Source: Lingula anatina (Eukaryota > Brachiopoda > Lingulata > Lingulida > Lingulidae). From it: a DNA stretch of 47,000 bases. Every line of letters begins with the position of its first letter. The first letter of the stretch is position 1. The translations under genes were made by a program, and so were the position numbers. The stretch is from positions 110,121-157,120 of the forward strand of contig NW_019775530.1 in NCBI RefSeq assembly GCF_001039355.2, given 5' to 3'. The notes below the pieces were generated by a model. The model was not told the origin of the DNA. It did not search any database and saw only the letters and a list, made by a program, of their open reading frames with translations. Positions 22,427 to 34,041 of this stretch are shown in pieces.

Positions 22427-25400
22427 GTTAAGATGGGTATTTATTTTAAGGGATCCAGATCATTACCCTATAATGTAATTATCTTTTCAAGGATGCTTTT
22501 TATAAAGAAACATACAGACATTATCTTGACATACTGTAGATTAATGTTATGAAACATGTTCTTAAATGACATTCTCTAATTACAGAGTCTCCTCTCAAAG
22601 AAGCCAAAGGCTGAAGAGGATAAAGTCAGAAAAGAGGTAAGGGGCTTGATTTTAGTATTCCTTATCATCATTGTCATCATCATCATCAGTGTCTGTTAAT
22701 CAGGCAGATTGAAAGCATATTACAGACAAAGTTGCAAGTTTCTGTTAAAAAGTGTTGTTCATTAAATGAGCTATATTCATATGTGAGGATTAATATATTA
22801 TTGATTTTTATATGACTGTATGGATATATCAGTACCAGGAACAAGCTTTTTGTTTGTAACGTCTTATAATTATATGTGTTCTAAGATTTATTTGGTAATT
22901 GTTACACTTCAGGCTGCAGAAATCCTACAGCTTACACAGCCTTCTCTCACAATGCCCTCTGCCAAGGTAAGCTTTTATGCAAGTATTGGAAATAACATGT
23001 GCATTTAATCTTTTATATGGAGATTCAATAATGAGCATATGTTTTATTTTTCATCATTATTTATCATTTCGACTTTCAAAAGTCTGTTGTTTTGCCATCA
23101 ATCAAAGTGTCATAGTTTGGTATGTTGGCTTGAAAATTTATTTTTTCTACAATTTAGTCATCTTTTTAGGTGGAAGATATTAAGAATGCATATTTATGAA
23201 CCAATTGATATGCTTATGATGATAAAAATAATGCAATAATTTTTCAACAATTTATTCTTTTAAGTTTCTTATAGCTATTTGTAGTTGCCAAAATATTTCA
23301 TTTGTTATTTATTTGTTTGTTTATGTTTGTTGTACATTAACAATGTGCATGCCTGCTATTTCAGGATGAGGACATCGTCCGACAGGAGGTATGTGACTTT
23401 TGTTATCCCATATGTCTGAGTTTTAAGACATGAATGTAAAATAATAATATTGCATTGAAAGTACCATGTTGTGTTTATTTGAGAGGTATTAGTAGGAGAC
23501 TTCATTATGAAATCTCTGGAGGGCATTAGAAAAAGTGAAGTTATTTTTTTTCACTACATCAGTTCTGCAAAATCTATTTGTTATTTATTGTTTGAGTTTT
23601 AGAAAGTGAATGCAAACTGATAACACTACATTTTTAGTCAGTTGTTGTGCTAATTTGATTTTTTGATATACATATGTATTTTTTTCTTATTAATTTTTTT
23701 AAATTCAGTTTTGTGTATGATGCTGTTTTCTTTTGGCCAGCGTACTTGATATCAAACTGAATATTCCTGTAGGATACATGGAGTTATTTTTGTGTTTGAC
23801 TTCATGGCTGTTACTTTGATACATTATACATTTGTTTTAATTATTTTTTTAGCCTGCTGGTCTCCAAAAGTCTGCACCCTTGCCAGCCATTCAAGTGAGT
23901 ATTCATCTAACACAAATTAATGCTCTCCGTATTTGATTTTATACAAATTAAGTACAGAATAATGCAAAATAAGGAAATACTTCAAATTGATGTTTGTTTT
24001 TTCTTTCTTACTGTTAATTTTTTATCAATATTCTTTTTTAGCCTGCTGGTCTCCAAAAGTCTGCACCCTTGCCCGCCATTCCAGTGAGTATTCATCTAAC
24101 ACAAATAAATGAAGTGTGAAGTAAATGCAAAATAATGGAAATACTTCAAATTGAGTTTTTTTTTCTTTCCCACTGTTTATTTGCAAACAATATTCTTTTT
24201 TAGCCTACTGGAATCCAAAAGTCTGCACCCTTGCCAGCCATTCCAGTGAGTATTTTATAATTTATTTAAAAATTTCTTTTCTCTGCTTTTAATTTAATAT
24301 AAATAAGTATGAAATAAATGGAAAACAATGGAAAAACTTTTGCATTTATTTTTTCCACTGTTTTGTTATTTAGCCTGCTGGAATTCAAAAGTCTGCACCT
24401 TTGCCAGCCATTAAAGTGAGTATTGATGTTCTTAATATAATATAATTATATGACAAATGAAACATCTTGTAGAAGTTATTCTGAAAATACAGTACATATA
24501 AACGGGTCAAATGAATTTACTAGAATGTCAAGAAAGAAGAAATAACATTCTGTTTGGTTGTTTAAGTATATGTTGAAATATTCACTTGTTGTAAGCATAA
24601 TTCAAATATAATTTTGTACTCTAAATTACAGCCCAGTATTTCTGAGGAAGCCATGGTTGATGAGGCAGATGAGATGACAACCGACGATGAGGAAGTCGAG
24701 ATGAAGATCGACCATGAGGTAGACGAGGCAGAGATTGACCATGATGAGGAGGCAGAGTATGTAGAGCAGATTGCATCTCAGGTACGAGACATATTTCAGA
24801 TTTTTTTCCAGCTGTGATGAAAGAACCGCAGGAGCAGATTAAGATGGTCTGCTGGGTCCATCAAGTATTTTCTTGAAATTTGTTTTATAAGCTAATTCAT
24901 TTTGGTGGATTAATTTTTGTGGTGATTTTGAAATGCCTGGATTTGGACATGAAGGGTATATACCTGTACTGGCCACATCATTATAGGAAAAAATTACAGA
25001 AATGATTGTCTATATGATAATGTTTTTTTTTTCATTTTGTTTTCTTGATTTCAACTCGTATTGAATTAATCCATTCAGAATTGCAACCTGCATTTACTGG
25101 TGTATTACAGATCTTTAAAGCAACAACTACAGATGCTGGCATAATGATAGGAGATGACTTGGATGAGATCAAAGCTCTGGTAAGCCTCATTTGCTCCACA
25201 ACTTCTTTGGAACATAAAATGGATTGGTTGATTAAAAAAACTTATCAGATCAAACCTCAAATATTAGTGTCACAGTGGTTCATATATTTTGTCATACTTT
25301 TTAGTATTTTCCCACTTCAGTCAGCAGTTTAATGTAAAATTAAATATATTTGCACTGCCAAATGTATGCTTTTTAATTATCTGCCATTAAATACGTATGT

Positions 25401-28400
25401 AGCAATTTACAGCATGGCCCTGGTTACTTTTTCAGATACAACAAATGGCGAAAGAATTGGCAAAAGCAAAAGATCAAATTCAGGTACAGGGCAAAGAAAT
25501 TGGACAGCTGAAAACAACGGTAAGTCAGAAGGTAATGCATTATGTAGACAGATAGGTCTAAGGTTTTTGCAGGGAATTTGCATGAGATCTAATATTTAAC
25601 AGAAAGAAAGAATGGAAAATATCCATCAGCTGTGTAGAACTTGTGTTACTGGAGACCTGTGTAAAATAGTGTATAAGAGATAGACTTCTTTTTCAACTTT
25701 AGTTTTCCTAATTTGTTCAGAAACAAAAAATTCTGAAATGTGTAGTCATGAGTTTATCATGCTGATAGTTTTTATCTTTATTAAACCCAGGTCAAAGACT
25801 TGAAAGATGAAAAGAGGGAATCAGATAACATCTCAAATGCAGCAATGGAAAAGTTCAAGGCAGAGGTAATGGCTATAGCTTAGGGTTCTGTTCATTAAGA
25901 CATTTATATAATAGCTTATATATAATCATATATTATGATAGAGATTACACATACTAAGTACATTTACACAAAAGTTTTAGAACTTTGTAATTTGGATCCG
26001 CATTTCCAGTCTCTGTCTTTGCAGAGAACATTATAAACCTTGTAAACTATTCATCATTACCACACTGGTGCACATAGTCAAAACAGTTTTGGAGCGGGGG
26101 AGAACTGTATTAGTTTTCACTATTTCTGAGATAATTGATGAGATTTTTAGCTGTGTTAGATAAGCATAGGCAGTATATTGATGAAAATCAGATGAGATAA
26201 TGTTTTTGTCCCTCCAGCTCACCAGCCTGAGAGATGAAAAGAGGCTGTTTGATGACATGGTACAGAAGGACTTGCTTCACATCCGCAGTCAGGTAAAGAA
26301 GCTAGCTGGTCCACATGGGGTGTGGCAGGATTTCTTTAAAAGAGGATGGGGGGGGGGGGGCTCTTTTGATTGTATATTTTTTTACATTTGAAAGATAAGC
26401 AATAAATGTTGCTGATTCAAGATACTTCATTAGACAAAAATGACTTTCTTAATGACTTTCACTGTCAGAAAATACATACATGTAAGATTGCAAAAATGTG
26501 AAATTATCAGATGATTGTACATGTCAGTTATCACTTTCATGACTCGTGTTATATTTCTTTGTCTTCTTTATGTTTCAGGTGATAACATTGGACAAGAATA
26601 AGAGCAGAGAAATACAAGATCTTAATGAAAAAGTGGATGACATTGGCAAACAGGTAATTTGACTCAGAAATAGATTTCTTAGTACAGTAACAAATAAAGA
26701 TACCAGTAAGTTTTTGAAAACTAAGTAAATCTTTGCAATAACATGACAGTAATGTTGATTAGGAAATAGGTTTTTTTTGCATCCAAAATATATTTTAAAT
26801 AAATGAGACATGAATTTTGTTAACAGGTCAATGAGATAAAAGAAGCCAAAGATGATTCTTCTGATAAAACCAAAGATTCCCTGACAAAAAGTCAGGTAAG
26901 GCCATTTCTCCTTCATATCAATGAAAAATCTCTGACAGTTTAGAACCATTTCATTTGTTGTTGTTATTGTTGTTGTTTGCTCATTTGCTTTTGGTCATAA
27001 TTTTTTTTCCTCTGTAACTTTTTTAATTCTTCACTTTCGAAAAAGAAACAAGGGCAACTCTTGAGATTGGATGTTTTATTCTCTAATTGCATTAAATTGA
27101 AATGAAAAAATGGGAGAGAACTCAAAATAATTTTCAATTGTTTCTTTATGTTCAAGTAAGATAGCTATGGCTTTTTATTTTGCAATATTTTATGACTTAA
27201 TTAATCTTTGGATGAAGGGCTTTGAAAAGGGCAAGGACAAAGAACTAGAACAGCTGAAGGATCAATTGGATGACTTCAAAAAACAGGTAACTAGACTGAA
27301 GTAACTAGAAGTTTACATATCATAAAATAAACAAGGAATGGCTTTGTTCTTGAGATTAAGTGCTTTTACCAATTGTACTCCTTTAATTTGTATCGCTACT
27401 ACTTTGGTTTATTTTATTTTACATTTTAAAAATGGCTATACTAGTATCAATTTTGATTTCCAGATCAAAGAAGTCAAAGATTCAAAGAAAGGCTCCTCCC
27501 AAAAGGTAGAGAAAGAAGTGGATGAAATCAAAAGCCAGGTAAAATCCCTTCAGTGTTTTTTGCTTTCTATGGTACAGAGTCCCCGAAAAAGAAACCCTTT
27601 TCAGTCTTAAAATTTTTGACACAAGTCAAGAAATCAGTTTTTCAGATTTAAAGAAATGAATGAATAAATAATTATAGATGTTCTTTTTTTGCCAGTTTTT
27701 AATTGTTTTGATTTTCTGACATGTTGAACTTTACTACAGTGGTTAAGATTATTATTATTATTATTATTATTATTAATTGTTTTTTTTTTTTGAAGATTGC
27801 TGACTTGAAAGAAGCCAAATTTGAAATAGACCTCATGCTTGAAAGAGAACTGTACCAATTCAAAAGTCAGGTAGAGGCAATTACCTCTTACTTTTTTATA
27901 TAAACGTGCATAAAAACAGATAAGGATTTGGTTGCTTACTTTTACTGTTTATATAAGTGTAAGGAGGGTGTCGTAAAAGAAATGTCCTTGACTCATGAAG
28001 GTGTGCTTTTGTTGATATCTATCAGATGAAAATGCTGTTAATATTAATAAGAACATTTTTGGGGAATTATGTGATATGTAAGATAATAAATTTTTGGAAT
28101 ATTTTAGATGAAAACTGCTCAGCAGACTAAGACTGATCTGGCACAACTGAAGACCACTGTGGATGAAATCAAAGCAGAGGTAACTGCATTGGCATGCCAC
28201 TTTCTTAAATATCGAGGCAAAAAACATTTTTTTCACTTCAAAAGAAAAATCGAACACATTTGTGTTAACCAAAACTTATTTAAATGCCTAATTTCTAAAA
28301 GATTGTAGCATGTGAATATCAATCAGACAAACTTCCAAATTTTTGATCTTATGTTTTAGGTCACAGACTTGAAGGATGAAAGAGATGAATTGGAGGTAGA

Positions 28401-31400
28401 AAGGGAATTGTACCAGATGAAAAATCAGGTTAGAGAACTTATAGAATAATAATATTATGTTATGGGGTAGTTGTTTTCATGTTCCATTGTTTGGGATATA
28501 GTAAGAAGGGCCAATTACTTTGGGTTCACTTAAGTTAGTAAAATGATAGAGATAATGAAAATGATGATTTTAGGATATCTAATGCTGTTAAAAGAAAAAA
28601 AGGATTATATAATAAGCGTGATATGATACACTCAACCTATGATTTTGTAATGAAATGCTTTCATAAATTTCAGAAAAAGGGTACTAAAAAGACCACCAAC
28701 AACAAAGAGATAGAACAACTGAAGGCACAAGTGGAAGAACTCAAAAGACAGGTACCCAGTTTACATATCATTTGTTTAATTGTGCGAGAATAATATTTCC
28801 AGTGCATCATATTAACAAAATGATGAGGCAGATGTAAAATTCTACACATAAAGAGCAAATTGGCGTAAAAGTTTTGTTTTTGCTGAATGTGCTAAATATG
28901 CTACTATTCTAAAGTTATGTTTTGATTTTAAAAAATGGTTCTTATACAGACATATTGTTGAAATTTACAGATGGACACTGACGTTAAAGAAGCCTGGCTG
29001 GAATCTGCTGACACCAAACAGAAAGGTCAGATGAAAAGTCAGGTAAGTTCACTTCTTGATTTCTCTTCCTTCTTCCTCTCTCTCCTCTCTCTCTCTCTCT
29101 CTTTTTCTCTCTTTCTGGTTATTTTTTTATTGTCAGTTATAAGAGAATTTGGTAGTCAGAAAAAAAAGGTCATCATTGTACAGATTGGATTTGTTAGGAT
29201 TTTGAAGTTATTTCACAACTCTTAGTTGCTATTATTCAAGTGATGTAAAAATGAATTTTCAGATGAAAAGCCTCCAGAAACACAGCAACAAAGCCTTGGA
29301 TCAGCTGAAGGCTAAAGTGGATGAAATCAAAGCTCAGGTAACTAATCAATGTTGGAAATTATGTTAGTTCTAGGCAGGGGTTATTTTATCTCACACTGAT
29401 TAATTATGGCGAGGCCAGTCTCTTTTGTAGTTCACTCAAAATTTTGGGTTGCAGGGGCGAATCCAGAGATATTTACTGACAGTGTTCCAAATTATCTTTG
29501 TTGATCCATCCTCCATTTTTTACCTTCTTCCGACAGAAAAATTGATGACCTTCAGTGTAAACTTGAAAAATTCTGACCGCCTTCTGAAAGACCCAGAAGA
29601 CGGCCTCCACCCACCTAACTTTAAAAAAAAAAGCAGAAAAAATATGTTATGTTAATAAGACAGCGTGTTTTAATTTCCAGATGAATGAGATCAAAGAGGC
29701 AAAGGAAGAATCTGAGCACATCTTGGAGAAGGAAATTGAGCTGATTAAAAGTCAGGTAATGGTATTTTGATGGCTTGGCTGTATATGGGGAATTGTAAGA
29801 AGAAAAGTGGAATAGAAAATGTGATTGTTTTGTTTAAAAAAAGAAAAAAAGAAAAAGACCTTTGGACAGTGAAACAATTTATGGCACTGTTTAAATGTAA
29901 AATAAGGTTGCACATGATAGCTATCATTTTATTGTGTTTTATTATAATTTTAGATGAAAAACACTCACAAGAACAAGGATGGTGATTTAGATCAGCTCAA
30001 GAATAAAATTGAGGACATCAAAAGAGAGGTAAACATTTGTGGAAGTTTGGGGCAAGGGCTCCATAATTTAAAAGATATTTAGCAAGGTTTTGAAGTGAGT
30101 TATCAGATTACAAAAACAATTCAAATGCAAATAATAGACACATTTACAAGGAATTAGTATCAAATGTTTATATTTTAACCTTACAGATCAATGATTTGAA
30201 AGAAGTAAGAGAGGAATCCAACGAAATGGTGGAGCAAGAAATACATCAAATCAAAAGTCAGGTAAAGTACATCTTTTTATATTCATTTGGTTGTAGAATA
30301 AAAGAGATGAAATTTGATATTTTGGACTACTTTTTCAGTTTTCGGTATACTTTTTGTGTTGGGTGTTTATGATTATTTTAGAAATTGTATTTACAGCTCA
30401 AGAGTGTGCAAAAGATCAAGTACACCGAATTTGAACAACTGAAGGTCAAGTTGGATGAGATAAATGTTCAGGTAGTGATTTTCTTTTCTTTTGTTTTTTT
30501 TTTTATTTTTATAAATTAATTAATTCTGAAGGGCAGCAGTTTTTCCCCATTCACTACTGTTACTGGAGTTCAGTGTACATCATATCTTTCATCATTTAAG
30601 AACATATGTGACTTGAAAGTCTTCATTTTCAGAAGAATCAATTTAGCCAAGTTTTTGATGACAATGTATTTTCATTCACAGGTCACTGACTTGCAAGAAG
30701 AGAGGAAAACAGAATATCCCAAACTGGGAAAGGATCAGCTGAAAAGTCAGGTAAATGAAAAATTATTTTCATTCTATTCTAATTTGCGTCATGTCATCTT
30801 TATTCTTTTATTATTGATTTTGTTTCATTTAAGCTTTATTATTTTTCACATTTCTGTTAAAGGGGTTGGTATTTGTAGAAAAATCAGGATGATTGGATAG
30901 CAAATAAAATGTACAAATCATGAAATTATACACTCACTCACTACCATAATTAAATTTGTTATATCCAATTTGTCTTTAGATGATGAATGTTGCAACAAAC
31001 AACGAAGAGTTTGAACAGCTGAAGATAAAAGTGGAAGAGAATAAAAAACAGGTAGCATTATGTATTATGAATTTATTATTGATAAACTAGGTAATATAAT
31101 CAGTTGAATTTCAATTCCCACAGTGTAGCTTCTAGATAATTAGAACAGACAAAATCTGTAAAGATAATAATCCTCATATGTTTTATTACTTATTGAACAT
31201 TAGCTATCACCTGCTGACTAGATAATTTTAAATGATGATGTAGTTCTTACAGAATCTGTTTTAAAATATTTTTAGATCACTAACTTGAAAGAAGCAAAAG
31301 AAGAACTGAACGAAGTGGTCGACAGAGAAATGGAGCTGATCAAGAGTCAGGTGAGGGGATTATTTTACAACTTACTGGTGTAGAAGTGGGTCAAAGGAAC

Positions 31401-33996
31401 TTGATTAATTTATTGATTAATTGGTTGATTGATTGATCAGGAAGACAGTAAAAATTTTATGATAGAACAGTGAGATGTGTGAGAATTTGAAACTTTTTCT
31501 GTTCATTATTTATGAGTAATAGGCCCAAATGTAAAACTGCAGATGTCTTTTTGTAATTTGATGTGTTTGTGGACTTCAGTTGAAGACTCTTAAAAAGGCC
31601 AGAGACAGAGAGGTGGATCAGCTCAAGGGAAGAATGGATGACATCAAGACACAGGTAACAGGAACTCTGAACAATCTTAAGTCATTGAAAATGTATGTGT
31701 TATGGTGCATTCGCAATGGAACTACCATACTCAGGGGCGGATCCAGGGTTATTTTCTGACAGTCTTCCAATTTATCTTTCTTGGTCCATCCGCCATTTTT
31801 GACCGTCTTCCGACAGAAAAAATTAGATACCCGTCAATGTAAACTTGAAAATCTGATCGTCTTCCGGAAGACCCAGAAGATGCACTAAATCCGCCCCTGG
31901 AAACTATTGTACTTGGTAGATCATTTTTGTTGGGATTCGCTGAATGCAATCAGTTTCACTTAATGATATGTTTTCATGATCAGCTATAGGGGTGATTAAA
32001 GTGTGGATTCAGTCGCCCTCAAAGAAAAGTATAAAGGTTCCAGATTGCTCTGCTTAGTAAGATTTAGTTCATTAAAGTTAATTGTGAACACCCCCTACGA
32101 GAAGAGACAATCAGCAAAAACAATAATTATAGACATATCAAAAGCAATTATGATTAATATGTAGATATTTCATACAGTTGTTTTAAGTTGTCGTAGCTTT
32201 TCTGTTAATTTTGTAAAATTAGAACAGAATCAGGACATGGTATGTTCTTGTTTACAGAACTCTGGCATTAAGGAAGACTCAGACGTGGAAGATTACAGGT
32301 TGAAATCTCAGGTATGTTATTTAATCTCAAATTGCAACACAATATTTATCACTATATATATATTTTTTTTTTTTTAATTTAGATATCACTTGGTTATTAT
32401 CAAAGAAATTCTTTTAGCCTGGGTAGCTTTCTAAATGTTGAATAATATTTATTTTGGGCATGCCAACAAATTAATATTTTGGTAAGGAGAATTTTTTTGA
32501 ATAAAATTGTTGTCAGTGAGAGATATCATAAGATTATTTGTCTACTGAATTTTTAGTTTTGTAAATTAAATTCTCAGGTAAAACTCAGGGACAGAAATAC
32601 AGTAGAATTACAGAAACTCAGGGACAAGGTGGATGATATGGATGAAAAAATAGACGACCTACAGAGACCTGTGATAGTAAGCATGAAATTTTATTAGAAT
32701 ATTATTATTTGGGTGATAAAAAAGATTGGTTTTATTCCATACATTTGTCAATATGTCAAATATATGAAGACAAATAGGGATAACAAAGTACAATATCTTA
32801 GGATATAAGATTTTTGAATGGTTGATTTGTATTTTCTTGTGACGGTTTATGAACAAAAATGTTTTATTGCACAATTTCTGTGCCAAGTTGACTCTAAAAA
32901 CATGAACGAAAATGCTGTGAATAATGATTTTTCTGTCAGATGATCCTGTGGTCATTAAATGAGTCAATGTAAATTTTCAGGTGAAAAAATCCAAAAGGTG
33001 CTATGACAAAAGTGCAATAGAAATTGAAGATCTTTCGGAGAAAATTGATGAGACCAATGAAAAAGTGGATTACATCAGAAAACAGGTGAGTATGAGTATT
33101 CAGTTCTGATAACCATGGATGATACTAATTTTTCACAACTTTTACAGTAAGCCAATTGAAAATAAACAAAAATATTCATGTTCATTTTTATGACCCATTC
33201 TCTAAGATACTTACAAAGTAATTTAGATTTTCAGATAATTTTCTTTTGTTTTTTTAGATGAAAAAGAATAAGGACAAAACTGCGAAAGATTTAGAACAAC
33301 TCAGGGAAAAATTGGAGGAATATGATGAGAAGATGGAGGAGATTAAAAAACAGGTAGGTGTATTGATAAACCCTTCTCTTTGTTTTCTTTTCACATTTGC
33401 TTCTTAGATACAAAAGTTTTATTTTAAGAGAAAAAGAAGAGAAAAACTACTGACAAAATATTTGAAAGGTCAACATTTTTAGTCTAGATTTTTGAAAGAA
33501 AAATACAAATGAAATTGCTTTGAAACAGTAAAAGATTAATGATTTAATTATAAGATTTTATGGGGTTTTATTCATAATGACTCCGCAATGGAGTTGATGT
33601 TTTTGCTTCAAGTTTGTTTTGTTAGTTGACAGTCGAGCTGAATAGATAATGGAGGGAATTAAGTAAGATTTTCAATATACACTTGAAAGGAGTGAGTTAA
33701 AATCAGTAAAGTTTTTTGTGGTGATTAATTTTTCACAATGATAAATTATAATGATGAAGTGATAATCAGTACTATATTGAGCTGCCTTGATTTGTAATAT
33801 GGCACTATTTTTTTAGCTGAAAATCTCCAAGAAACGCAAGGACAAAAGTGCAATAGAATTTGAAAAAATACAGGACAAAATGGATGATGTTATGAAACAG
33901 GTAATAATTGTAATCATGGTATTTGTAACATGTCCATCCAACAAATCTTGGGAATTATGAATATTCAAATGAGCTAGACATTTAATATAAATAAAT

Positions 33997-34041
<45 letters not shown>

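Noticed and set aside
26575-26949. Minus-strand 124-codon open frame over coiled-coil exons 33-34
   Set aside because: Antisense shadow of AT-rich intron and of two plus-strand exons with good splice sites in the array pattern.
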